A stretch of DNA of 64,000 nt from Treponema sp. (GTDB lineage Bacteria > Spirochaetota > Spirochaetia > Treponematales > Breznakiellaceae). Positions 16,562 to 25,310 of this stretch are shown piece by piece. Numbering within the stretch: the first letter of the stretch is position 1; the number at the start of each line of letters is the position of its first letter. Below the pieces are notes generated by a model that was not told where the DNA came from, did no database searches, and worked only from the letters and a program-made list of their open reading frames with translations. The position numbers and the translations under genes are program-made. The stretch lies in contig WQXU01000002.1 in NCBI GenBank assembly GCA_009781635.1, positions 113,065 to 177,064 on the forward strand. Reading direction: 5' to 3'.

Positions 16562-18435
16562 AATTATTCCAAAAGTCATTTCTGGCAAAAAACAAAGAGA
16601 TCCTTCAAAGCCGGTATCCGGGACTGTATGAAGAAATTTGCACACAGGATGACGGTGATTTTCTGCCGGAAGATATAATAATTGATACTGCCCCGGCAGG
16701 CGATCCAACTCTTTGCATTAAAGGGATGCATGTACATTCACCGCGCGATCCACTGCGCGAAGGAGTGCGTCTTGCAGAAACAGTTAGTAATGAAAAAGGG
16801 CCTGTAGTAATACTTGGGTTTGGTCTTGGCTATGCGGCGGAAGCTGCCGCTAAATACGGCAGGCCGGTTATTGTCGTAGAAAAAAACAAAAGCCTTCTTT
16901 TAAAAGCTCTGGAATTGCGGGATTTTTCCGGTTTTCTGACTGAGAACAGAGTGATTTTTATCGCCGGCGGCACAGGAGGGGGCATTACCGATGCGCTTGC
17001 AATAGCAAATGAAATAATGTCCGGAGAAAATGCCGCGCAGAACACTGAAAAAAAACCATGGCAATCCGCCAAAGAGAAACCCTCTGTTATACGCAATAAA
17101 GCGCTTATGGGACTGGATGAAGCGCAGTGGTATAAATCGGCAGAAGATAAAATCCGCGCCTGGGGCGCAAAGGACGATATAAACGCAGCAACGCACAAAA
17201 AGTTCGCCCGCAGGTGGGTGCGCAATCTTTTGCGTAACATGAGCGCGGTTAGGGATTTGCCGGGCATTTCGCATTTGGCAGGCCTTGCCGCGGAAAAAAA
17301 TCTGCCTGTTTTTCTTGCCGCCGCAGGTCCCAGCCTGGATAAAATAAAACCGCTTTTAGGCGGCATACAGGAAAGATGCATTATTGTCGCAGTAGATACA
17401 AGCCTGCGTTTTTTCATCAATAACGGCGTAGAACCGGATTTTGTGCTTGCGGTGGATCCCCAATTCTGGAACTGCCGTCATCTCGATCGCTGCCTGCCGC
17501 ATAATGAAAACGGCATAAAAACAGCTCTGATAGCGGAATCCGCCGTTTATCCGCCTGTGCTGAATCTGCCGTTTAAAAATAAATTTCTTTGCAGCTCGCT
17601 TTTTCCGCTTGGCGCATTTATTGAAAATCTAACTTGTCCCAAGGGCAGACTTGGAGCGGGTGGATCTGTTGCTTCTACTGCGTGGGATTTTGCGCGCTCC
17701 CTTGGCGGGCAGGAGATTTGGATCGCAGGACTGGATCTTGCTTTTCCGGATTTAAAAACACATTTCCGGGGCGCGCGCTTTGAGGACATTTCCAATTCAC
17801 AATCAAACCGTTTTAACCCTGTTGAAAAATGGGTAGTACGCACCCTTCAGGACGGCATTCCGTTTAAATCGCGTTCATTTGACGGCGGAAAAGTTTTAAC
17901 CGATCGCAGGCTATCCCTTTACGCTGCCTGGTTTGAACATCAATTCAGGCAGAACAGACAAGTGCAGAACAGCATTTTTTTCCCCGCAGGCTTGGCCATT
18001 GCGGGTCTTCAAACTGCGGACATTGAAAAATTTCTATCTTTGCCGAATCGCCGGGATGAGATTAATAGCTGCATACAATCCTTATTTACGCAAATAGAAT
18101 CAAGGTTTAACGATCCGGCGGAGAAACGCGAAAGGAACAGGCGTTATGAAGATGCCGTTTCTGTTTTGGAAAGCGAAATTAAAAAAATAAGAGCTGCCGC
18201 TGCAGAAGGAGCGGAAATTGCCCGGACATGCTTGCAAAACGGAGATCCTTCGCAGCAGGATGAAATAATAAAAAAACTGGATGAAATTACCCGGCGTCTT
18301 AACGAAAGCAAGGTTAGGGAAATCGCAGATTTTTTAATTCCTCCGTTTGAGGCAAATGATGAAAAAAATCCATTCAACGCATATTTAAAATCATCGCTTA
18401 AACTTTTTTCCGGAATTATTAATGCAACACAGTAG
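16558..18435 (+). CDS. DUF115/MptE-like protein (motility-accessory-factor-like)
   Basis: 625 residues. The central region has the DUF115 (6-hydroxymethylpterin pyrophosphokinase MptE-like) signature: FLAAAGPSLDKIKPLL, IVAVDTSLRFFINNGVEPDF, LAVDPQFWNCRHL and GGSVASTAWDFARSLGG with IWIAGLDLAF. This family includes Maf flagellin glycosyltransferases (pseudaminic or legionaminic acid transfer) and is expanded in spirochaetes. The N-terminal about 100 residues contain a Rossmann-like ILGFGLGYAAEAAAKYG. A Glu/Arg-rich C-terminal helix (about 520-600) looks coiled. Flagellin modification is an inference from family only; no motility gene is adjacent. Translation is coupled to the PBP gene. Confidence 0.8.
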   Translation: MKLFQKSFLAKNKEILQSRYPGLYEEICTQDDGDFLPEDIIIDTAPAGDPTLCIKGMHVHSPRDPLREGVRLAETVSNEKGPVVILGFGLGYAAEAAAKYGRPVIVVEKNKSLLLKALELRDFSGFLTENRVIFIAGGTGGGITDALAIANEIMSGENAAQNTEKKPWQSAKEKPSVIRNKALMGLDEAQWYKSAEDKIRAWGAKDDINAATHKKFARRWVRNLLRNMSAVRDLPGISHLAGLAAEKNLPVFLAAAGPSLDKIKPLLGGIQERCIIVAVDTSLRFFINNGVEPDFVLAVDPQFWNCRHLDRCLPHNENGIKTALIAESAVYPPVLNLPFKNKFLCSSLFPLGAFIENLTCPKGRLGAGGSVASTAWDFARSLGGQEIWIAGLDLAFPDLKTHFRGARFEDISNSQSNRFNPVEKWVVRTLQDGIPFKSRSFDGGKVLTDRRLSLYAAWFEHQFRQNRQVQNSIFFPAGLAIAGLQTADIEKFLSLPNRRDEINSCIQSLFTQIESRFNDPAEKRERNRRYEDAVSVLESEIKKIRAAAAEGAEIARTCLQNGDPSQQDEIIKKLDEITRRLNESKVREIADFLIPPFEANDEKNPFNAYLKSSLKLFSGIINATQ

Positions 18436-18549
18436 AAAGAAAGTCTGATTCTGGATAAAATTTTCAGGAAATTCACTTAATTTAATGGCAAATTAATCAG
18501 AATCATATTATATTTATAGGATTGTAGTTGTTTTCTCTAAGGAGTTTTG

Positions 18550-19974
18550 GTGACCAAGCATGATTTTCCCAAGATCCATTTTTATGATCAGGATTTTGTT
18601 GATATTTATGATAAAACGTGGGCCTGGATACAGGATTGTTGGATAAACGGCGGCGATAAAAGCGGAATTGAAGGGAAATTCTTCTCATATCCGGGATCAC
18701 AGGCAGTTACCCAGGCTGACGCAATACTTTCCTCGTTTTTTCTGGTGTATTCCAACAGAATTTTCCAGGCTCATCCTACTTTGGATTTGTTTTACAGCCG
18801 TCAGGAGCCCAATGGGGCCATTCGTCACTCATATGACACAGTAACAGGTGCGCCAATTGTCGATAAAGACAACCCCCAAGGGCTTGGAATGCCGCTTTTT
18901 GCATGGGCTGAGTTTAATATCTACCATAAATCCGGCAATAAAAAGCGCGTAAAGGATGTGCTTCCTGTTTTATGCAAGTACTCAACATGGATAGAGTCGG
19001 TATTTAAAAAACCCAATGGCCTGTATAAAACGCCTTTTTGCGCGACAGAAATGATAAACCTTCCCCGCGCAGACGCATATTATGCCATGGATTTTAATAC
19101 AATGATGGCTATCAACATGCTTTATATCTCTGCTCTTGCGGATATATTAAACGACAAGGAAACAAGTTTTAAATACAAACGTCAGTATTTTTCATTAAAA
19201 ACAAGAATCAATTCTCTTATGTACAATGCGGCGGATGGTTTTTATTACGATATCAATAAAAACGAAAAGCAGGTTCCAATAAAGACAATAGCGGGGTACT
19301 GGCCCCTATTAGCGGAGATTCCAAATGGAGAAAAAGCCGAACGTATTATAGAGAAACTTTCAGACCCAAAGTTTTTCGGCACTCCTCATCCCTTTCCCTC
19401 GCTTTCTGTATCGGAAAAGGATTTTGATGAAACGGGCAGAGGTTTCAGGGGATCTGTTTTTCCGTACTTGACCTTCATGGTTATTAAAGGGCTTGAACGT
19501 TACCAGAGGTGGGATTTGGCAAGAGAGTGCGCAATCAGGCATGTTTATTTTATGCTGGATTCCATGAGCCCTGACGGCAATCATCACAGGGGAAATCTTT
19601 GGGAAGCGTATCTGCCTATGAAAGAAGGACCTGCAAAATGGACAGGCAAGACGCATTTTCCGCGTCCTCAGTACCTTACATATGATGCGCTTTCTACCAT
19701 TTGTTTAACCATCGAAAATATAGTGGGTCTTTCTATATCTCTTCCGCGGAAAACTGTGGATTGGGTTATACCAAGCCTTGAAATAATGGGAGTAGAAAAT
19801 CTTTCGCTTAAAAATAACATGATTACAATTCTTTCAAACAAGAGCGGCAGGGGCTGGGAGATTCAGATGGAGAGTGAAAAACTCTACTATTTTACCATCA
19901 ACATTCTCGGCGTAAAGGAAAAAACACTGCCGATTCCTTCCGGGAAATGTTCAATTCTTATTGATAAGCTTTAA
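18550..19974 (+). CDS. (Alpha/alpha)6-barrel glycosidase, trehalase/GH63-like
   Basis: Start chosen at GTG 18550, five bases after an AAGGAG Shine-Dalgarno; a TTG at 18547 would be too close to it. The 475-residue protein has no signal peptide, so it acts in the cytoplasm. Landmarks of the MGH1/GH63/GH37-type (alpha/alpha)6 barrel are YSRQEPNGAIRHSYD, ADAYYAMDFNTMMAINMLYI, NAADGFYYDIN, FRGSVFPYLTFMVIKGLERY and NLWEAYLP. Substrate could be trehalose or another alpha-glucoside or mannoside; the catalytic acid and base cannot be assigned with certainty. It lies just upstream of the Ppx/GppA and Ppk genes, perhaps linking carbohydrate reserve and polyphosphate metabolism. Confidence 0.75.
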   Translation: MTKHDFPKIHFYDQDFVDIYDKTWAWIQDCWINGGDKSGIEGKFFSYPGSQAVTQADAILSSFFLVYSNRIFQAHPTLDLFYSRQEPNGAIRHSYDTVTGAPIVDKDNPQGLGMPLFAWAEFNIYHKSGNKKRVKDVLPVLCKYSTWIESVFKKPNGLYKTPFCATEMINLPRADAYYAMDFNTMMAINMLYISALADILNDKETSFKYKRQYFSLKTRINSLMYNAADGFYYDINKNEKQVPIKTIAGYWPLLAEIPNGEKAERIIEKLSDPKFFGTPHPFPSLSVSEKDFDETGRGFRGSVFPYLTFMVIKGLERYQRWDLARECAIRHVYFMLDSMSPDGNHHRGNLWEAYLPMKEGPAKWTGKTHFPRPQYLTYDALSTICLTIENIVGLSISLPRKTVDWVIPSLEIMGVENLSLKNNMITILSNKSGRGWEIQMESEKLYYFTINILGVKEKTLPIPSGKCSILIDKL

Positions 19975-19978
19975 TGCC

Positions 19979-21541
19979 ATGATTAATGACAAGCATGCCA
20001 CGTTAACCGCAATCATTGAAATTGGTTCTACCGGTATAAGGCTTCATGTCGCTGAAATTTATACCAACGGCGAGTGGCGGGTGCTTGATCGCGCTACGCG
20101 TCCGGTTTCTCTGGGGCGCGATGTGTTCACTTCGGGAGTGCTTTCAAGGGAATCGGTGCTTGAGTGCCTTTCCGTCCTGCAGAATTACCGCGAACTTCTG
20201 GCAGGGTGGGGCATTGCAGATAACAACATACACGTTATTGCTACCAGCGCTCTTCGTGTTGCGCGTAACAGAGATGTTTTTATTGATCGCGTTATGCAGG
20301 AAACGGGCTTTAACCTCTCAATTGTTGAAGGTATCGAAGAGAACAGGCTTATGTACCTTGCTGTTCGCTTTGCATTAAAGCAGGATCTTCCTCTTTTTTG
20401 GCGCGCCAACTCCATGATAATAGAAATCGGCGGCGGCTCAACGGAAATCATGCTTCTGCGCCGCGGACAGATGGTTTCGGCTCACAGTTTGAAGATGGGA
20501 ACAATTATTATTGATCAGCAGTCGCGTCTTGCAACAGCAGGTTACGGCGGGTTTGGCACCGGTATTTTATATGAGCGCTATCTGAATGAAAATATCAGAA
20601 ACACGCTTGGCCTTCTAAATATGCAGATGGATCTTGCCCATGTCAGAACAGTGGCTGCCGCCGGCGCAGATGCGCGTCTTGTTGCAAACAAGGTTGGAAA
20701 GGAACTGAACGAAAATTGCAGTATTATAGAACGCGAAGATTTTCTTAAATTTGTCGGAACGCTGCGCAATTACAGCATAGAAGACTGCATACATCAATTT
20801 GGAATTTCCTATGCTGATGCCGAGGGGCTTGTTCCGGGCCTTCTTGTGCTTAAACTTTTTATGGAACGTACGGGAGCCGCACATGTCGCTGTTCCGCTTG
20901 TAACAATCCGTGACGGTTATCTTATTGATCTTGTCTCCGGCGTTGATTCGTCCTTGCAGAATGAATTCTTTTCGCAGATTATTGCATCCGCTGTAAACCT
21001 CGGGCGGAAATACCATTTTGACGAAGCTCACGGCCGCCATGTTGCGGATCATTGCATGACAATTTTTGATGCGCTTGTAAAAGAGCACGGTATGAACCGC
21101 CGTCACCGCATCATGCTGGAAACAGCAGCTATTTTACACGACATCGGAACCTATATAAAAACATCAGGGCATCAAAAACACGGACAGTACATTATCGCCA
21201 ATTCGGAAATTTTCGGACTGCATCAGGATGAGCTTTTGATTATTGCGAATGTGGTTAACTGTCACAGGGGCGATCCTCCAACCCAGTCTGATATCGATTT
21301 TATGACGCTGCAGCGCGAAGAGCGCGTTCTTGTATTTAAAATGGCTTCGATATTAAGAGTTGCAGATGCGCTTGATCGGGGTCATACGCAGCAGATAAAA
21401 AATATTACAGTTGAACGCCGGCCGGAAACAGTTGTTCTTCATGTCGGCAAGGTCTACGATCTTTCGCTGGAACTTATGGGCATTGAAGAAAAAGGCGGGA
21501 TGTTTCAGGATGTATTTGGATATAAGGTGATTTTGAATTAG
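19979..21541 (+). CDS. Ppx/GppA phosphatase with C-terminal HD domain
   Basis: Start chosen at ATG 19979 (MINDKHATLTAIIEIGSTG, 520 residues); an in-frame TTG at 19961 lies inside the previous gene. The ASKHA-type exopolyphosphatase/pppGpp-phosphatase motifs are IIEIGSTGIRLHVAEI and IIEIGGGSTEIML. The second half is an HD-like domain (HGRHVADHCMTIF, AAILHDIGTYI, GHQKHGQYII). The family hydrolyses inorganic polyphosphate or pppGpp. Gene order Ppx-Ppk, with 21 bases between them, supports a polyphosphate role: the two enzymes degrade and make the polymer. Confidence 0.92.
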   Translation: MINDKHATLTAIIEIGSTGIRLHVAEIYTNGEWRVLDRATRPVSLGRDVFTSGVLSRESVLECLSVLQNYRELLAGWGIADNNIHVIATSALRVARNRDVFIDRVMQETGFNLSIVEGIEENRLMYLAVRFALKQDLPLFWRANSMIIEIGGGSTEIMLLRRGQMVSAHSLKMGTIIIDQQSRLATAGYGGFGTGILYERYLNENIRNTLGLLNMQMDLAHVRTVAAAGADARLVANKVGKELNENCSIIEREDFLKFVGTLRNYSIEDCIHQFGISYADAEGLVPGLLVLKLFMERTGAAHVAVPLVTIRDGYLIDLVSGVDSSLQNEFFSQIIASAVNLGRKYHFDEAHGRHVADHCMTIFDALVKEHGMNRRHRIMLETAAILHDIGTYIKTSGHQKHGQYIIANSEIFGLHQDELLIIANVVNCHRGDPPTQSDIDFMTLQREERVLVFKMASILRVADALDRGHTQQIKNITVERRPETVVLHVGKVYDLSLELMGIEEKGGMFQDVFGYKVILN

Positions 21542-21562
21542 GATCAAGGAGCTGATTAATAA

Positions 21563-23845
21563 ATGAGTAATGAAGAAACAAGCAATGAATACGCATTACC
21601 TTATATAGCGCGCGATCTCTCATGGGTTGATTTTAACGAGCGCGTAATGAATGAAGGGCTGCGTAAAGAAATGCCTCTGCTGGAAAGACTGCGTTTTTTG
21701 TCAATTGTCACTTCCAATTTTGACGAATTTTTTATGGTAAGGGTCGCCGCATTAAAACGTCTTTTAAAAACAGACCCCGGAAAAATTATTGACCCTTCCG
21801 GATTAACTCCTGAACAGCAATTAAAAACAATTTCCAAAAAAGCGCATTCTATAATAAACAGGCAGTACGAATGCCTGCGCGATGAAATATTTCCGGGGCT
21901 GGCAAAAAACGGCCTGTCGCTCTTACGCCCCGAAGAATGGTCTGTTCCCCAGCTTGATTTTCTGGATTCGTTTTTCGTAGGACAGATATATCCTGTTCTT
22001 ACGCCGCTGCGGCTGGAAGATGACAAGCCCATGCCGTTTATCGAAAGCCGCTCCCTTAATGCCGCCTTCCTGCTTGAACATGAGCCTGTAAACACACCGG
22101 GGGCGCAGAGCGGTTTTGAAATTTATCCTTCTGAGCAAAGCGCGGAAGAAAAGACAACGGATGAACTGAAAATTATTGTTCCGCTGCCCGGCGTTCTTGA
22201 CAGGCTTATATGGCTCCCTGAATATGACAGCGTTGCAGCTAACGACGAAAATGAAAAACTCAGGCTTGCCCTGCTGGAAGATGTAATTGTTACATGGGGA
22301 GCGTATCTATTTCCGGGTTTCCGCGTAAAAGAAACCATGATGTTTAAAATTAACCGCGATGCGGATTTTTCTGTAGATGAACAAAGGGATGAAGATTATG
22401 TTGAAGCAATGGTTGAGGTTCTGGAAGACAGGGGAAGGGCCGATGTTGTCAGAATGGTATATTCACCAGGAAGCGATAAATTAAGGGATGAGCTTGCAAG
22501 GCGTTTTTCGCTTACAGACGATTATCTTTATGAAGTTGACGGTCCCATAAACCCTGTAGATTTTATGGAGCTGGCAAATGTCGCAAGCCTGGAAGACATG
22601 ATTGAAAAACCATGGAAGATATACAAGTCTGCGGACTTTAATGAGGAGACTTCTGTTTGGGAACGTATAAGCCAGGGTGATGTAATGCTTCATCTGCCTT
22701 ACCAGTCCTTTGATCCTGTTGTCCGTTTTTTTCAGGAAGCAGCATCTGATCCCCAGGTTATTTCGATTAGAACAGCGCTTTACAGAACAGGCGGCGCAAT
22801 TCCGGGAATTGGTCTGCACTCAGGCTCTTCCGCTTTTTCGCCGGTTGTACGGGCCCTTGAACAGGCGGCAATAAACGGAAAGCATGTAACGGCGGTTGTG
22901 GAATTAAAGGCGCGGTTTGATGAAGAGCGGAATATTTCCTGGGCGAACAGGCTGGAAAAAGCAGGCGTAATTGTCGTGTACGGACTTTCACATCTTAAAG
23001 TACATTCAAAAATATCACTTGTTCTGCGCAGAGAAAATGATCGCGTAAAACGTTATGTGCATCTTTCTACCGGCAACTACAACGACAGAACAGCAAAATA
23101 CTACGAAGATATCTGCCTTTTTACCTGCCGCGATGACATTGCATATGACGCAGGACTGATTTTCAATATGCTTACAGGCTATTCCTCCGTTCAGAGAATG
23201 AACAGGCTGACAATCGCTCCCATGGGGATGAAGCGCCGCTTTCTTGAACTTATAGAAAGAGAAGCAAACAGGGCAAGGTACAAGTATCCTGCAAAGATCA
23301 TGGCAAAGATGAATTCATTAACGGATGTTGATATTATAAAAGCTCTTTATGAAGCATCGCAGGCGGGAGTAAAAATATCGCTGTGTATCCGCGGCATATG
23401 CACATTAATTCCCGGGATTGCCGGAGTATCGGAAAATATCCGCGTAATAAGCGTTATAGATCATTATCTTGAACATTCCCGTATTTACTACTTTTCAAAC
23501 GGCGGCGCGGAAGAGCTTTATCTTGCAAGCGCCGACTGGATGCTGCGCAATCTGGAAAAGCGCGTAGAGATTTTATTTCCGGTTCAGGATGAGGGGCTTC
23601 GTACGGAATTAATCGAAATCCTCAATGATTATTTTCGTGATAACTGCCAGACTTCCGTTCTGGACAGCGAAGGCAAGTGGGCATTTTTATCTCCTGCAGA
23701 AGGAGAAAAACGTTTCCGTGTTCAAAAAGAGATGCTTTCCCGCGCGGCAAGAATAAGTGATGTTCCCACTCCGGCTAAAATGGAGTATACTATACGCAGA
23801 AGTCCGCCAACGACTAAAAATAAAGAACAGTTTTATTCAGATTAA
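21563..23845 (+). CDS. ppk1: Polyphosphate kinase 1
   Basis: 760 residues; family members are usually 680-740. The N domain has YIARDLSWVDFNERVMNE and FLSIVTSNFDEFFMVRVAAL. The catalytic part has LYRTGGAIP, LKARFDEERNISWANRLEKA, VIVVYGLSHLKVHSKISLVL (autophosphorylated His candidate) and YVHLSTGNYNDRTAKYYED, with a late box CIRGICTLIPGI. It polymerises the gamma-phosphate of ATP into polyphosphate. A 60-odd-residue insert with EPVNTPGAQSGFEIYPSEQS sits in the H-domain region and may explain the extra length. An AAGGAG Shine-Dalgarno precedes the start. Confidence 0.95.
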   Translation: MSNEETSNEYALPYIARDLSWVDFNERVMNEGLRKEMPLLERLRFLSIVTSNFDEFFMVRVAALKRLLKTDPGKIIDPSGLTPEQQLKTISKKAHSIINRQYECLRDEIFPGLAKNGLSLLRPEEWSVPQLDFLDSFFVGQIYPVLTPLRLEDDKPMPFIESRSLNAAFLLEHEPVNTPGAQSGFEIYPSEQSAEEKTTDELKIIVPLPGVLDRLIWLPEYDSVAANDENEKLRLALLEDVIVTWGAYLFPGFRVKETMMFKINRDADFSVDEQRDEDYVEAMVEVLEDRGRADVVRMVYSPGSDKLRDELARRFSLTDDYLYEVDGPINPVDFMELANVASLEDMIEKPWKIYKSADFNEETSVWERISQGDVMLHLPYQSFDPVVRFFQEAASDPQVISIRTALYRTGGAIPGIGLHSGSSAFSPVVRALEQAAINGKHVTAVVELKARFDEERNISWANRLEKAGVIVVYGLSHLKVHSKISLVLRRENDRVKRYVHLSTGNYNDRTAKYYEDICLFTCRDDIAYDAGLIFNMLTGYSSVQRMNRLTIAPMGMKRRFLELIEREANRARYKYPAKIMAKMNSLTDVDIIKALYEASQAGVKISLCIRGICTLIPGIAGVSENIRVISVIDHYLEHSRIYYFSNGGAEELYLASADWMLRNLEKRVEILFPVQDEGLRTELIEILNDYFRDNCQTSVLDSEGKWAFLSPAEGEKRFRVQKEMLSRAARISDVPTPAKMEYTIRRSPPTTKNKEQFYSD

Positions 23846-23860
23846 AATTAGGAGTAAATT

Positions 23861-24553
23861 ATGCAAATACCACAGATGTTTGATCAGTACTATCTATTGC
23901 TTGTTGTACCTACAATGCTTTTATCGATGGGAGCGCAATTTATGGTTAAATCCACCTTTAACAAATATTCAAAAATATTATGCTCCAGAAGCATTACAGG
24001 AGTAGATGCCGCAGCGCTTCTGTTAAAATCAAATAATATAAATGATGTTCAGCTTGAAGCAGTAGGCGGCCAGCTTACCGATCATTACTCTCCTAAAGAC
24101 AAAAAATTGCGCCTTTCGGAGCCCGTATACGGTTCTACGTCAATTGCGGCTGTCGGTGTTGCGGCTCATGAAGCGGGACACGCTATTCAGCATGCAACTC
24201 GCTGGGGCCCTCTTGTTCTGCGCGGTACGCTTGTGCCTGTGGCGAATATCGGTTCGCGGTTCGGCCCAATGCTGGCAGTAGCAGGTCTTTTCCTTTCTTT
24301 TCCCATTTTAATAAATGCAGGTATTTTTCTTTTCAGCGGAGCTGTGCTTTTCTATTTAATTACACTGCCTGTAGAGTTTAATGCTTCCAACAGGGCTATA
24401 GCGATCCTTCGCAGTAATAATGTCCTTAGTGAAGATGAGCTTAAAGGCGTAAAAAGAGTTTTAACTGCCGCAGCTCTTACATATATCGCATCTGCGCTTA
24501 CTGCAATTGCAAACTTAATTCGTCTTGTCTTATTGTCCAAGCGCCGCCGCTAA
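23861..24553 (+). CDS. Membrane zinc metallopeptidase, YugP family
   Basis: 230 residues. The zinc motif HEAGH is in GVAAHEAGHAIQHATRW. At least three hydrophobic segments (about 8-24, 130-165, 205-225) flank it. The pattern LLLKSNNINDVQLEAVGGQL, then DHYSPKDKKLRLSEPVYGST, is the N-terminal hallmark of YugP-like neutral zinc peptidases. The substrate is unknown. A TTAGGAG Shine-Dalgarno lies 15 bases after the ppk stop, so it is probably in the same operon. Confidence 0.9.
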   Translation: MQIPQMFDQYYLLLVVPTMLLSMGAQFMVKSTFNKYSKILCSRSITGVDAAALLLKSNNINDVQLEAVGGQLTDHYSPKDKKLRLSEPVYGSTSIAAVGVAAHEAGHAIQHATRWGPLVLRGTLVPVANIGSRFGPMLAVAGLFLSFPILINAGIFLFSGAVLFYLITLPVEFNASNRAIAILRSNNVLSEDELKGVKRVLTAAALTYIASALTAIANLIRLVLLSKRRR

Positions 24554-24559
24554 CAAAAA

Positions 24560-24590
24560 AAAATGCCTGTCCGCGCGGGCAGGCATTCAT
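24560..24590 (-). terminator. Intrinsic terminator for the minus-strand gene at 24.6-25.3 kb
   Basis: ATGCCTGTCC and GGGCAGGCAT form a 10-base stem at 24563-24586 around GCGC. Read on the minus strand the hairpin is followed by a run of T (complement of 24554-24562), the normal intrinsic pattern. The plus side has no T-run, but the stem could still slow transcription from the YugP gene. Confidence 0.85.
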
Positions 24591-24633
24591 TCAATATTAT
24601 ATAAGATAACTCAAGCTTACAGTTAAAAAACTA

Positions 24634-25263
24634 TTACAAGGCTGGTGTCCTTGAGTAGCTGCATATGCACATGTTCTTTCTTGGCTTTACGCGCGCTGCT
24701 TCAGGTTCGGTATCAAAGTCGACATATAAAAGCTGCGCCTCGTGATCATACTTTGCAAGTTCATCTGCGGCGGCATTGACAGCAATTAAATACTGCTCGG
24801 CAGGACGAAAAGCGCGGCAGGCAGGGCACTGGCACCAGGTAGATTCATGATTATTTTCAGGAAGAAGGTGGAAAAACCTCGGAACTGTTACTGTCTGCAG
24901 AACACGGCCGAATAACCGGTGCGCGCGTTTTGAAATGATGGCTGTAGTTTTTGGATTGGTCGGACAAAAGTGAAAAGACATTTTGCGTTTTCCCTGTTCC
25001 ATCCTGAATAAATCGCGGTTAAACAAAAATAAGGACTTCGGCAGCAGCAAAGACAAATCATGTCCTCCCGCTTCAATGTTTAGCGCATAATGCCTTGCCA
25101 GTTTCATGTATTTCAGATTTTTGTTATTGCCTTTAAAAATACTGTCATTAAAAGAAAAGACAAGCGTATTACATTCATTTTCTACAGCAAGCTTTATTAA
25201 TTTTTCCCGCTCCTTTGCGTTTGTCCTAACATCTATAAAGAGCCTCTTTCGTATTTGTTTCAT
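24634..25263 (-). CDS. DUF4838-like protein
   Basis: 209 residues, no signal peptide. I see an RxxxxDVRTNAKEREKLIK start and a C-terminal segment reading FFHLLPENNHESTWCQCPAC, then RPAEQYLIAVNAAADELAKY, like the F-x-L-x-x-x-D-N...C-x-C-x-x-C box of DUF4838 proteins, which often accompany glycoside hydrolases. It is much shorter than full-length DUF4838 proteins and lacks their N-terminal domain. TATAAT sits six bases upstream of the ATG on the minus strand with no Shine-Dalgarno. It is divergent from the flavoprotein operon, sharing a 47-base promoter region. Function is unknown. Confidence 0.5.
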   Translation of the reverse strand: MKQIRKRLFIDVRTNAKEREKLIKLAVENECNTLVFSFNDSIFKGNNKNLKYMKLARHYALNIEAGGHDLSLLLPKSLFLFNRDLFRMEQGKRKMSFHFCPTNPKTTAIISKRAHRLFGRVLQTVTVPRFFHLLPENNHESTWCQCPACRAFRPAEQYLIAVNAAADELAKYDHEAQLLYVDFDTEPEAARVKPRKNMCICSYSRTPAL

Positions 25264-25310
25264 AATTTAATTATATAGATAAAAACTAAATTAGGCTATA
25301 TGATATTATT
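25264..25310. promoter_or_regulatory. 47-base divergent promoter region
   Basis: The gap between the DUF4838-like gene (minus) and the flavoprotein operon (plus) contains both -10 boxes: TATAAT on the minus strand (25270-25275) and TATGAT on the plus strand (25299-25304). Each lies six bases before its start codon. No -35 consensus or Shine-Dalgarno is visible on either side. Confidence 0.5.

Noticed and set aside
16830..17420. 196-codon minus-strand frame inside the MptE-like gene
   Set aside because: Shadow frame; the plus-strand gene carries the DUF115 motifs.
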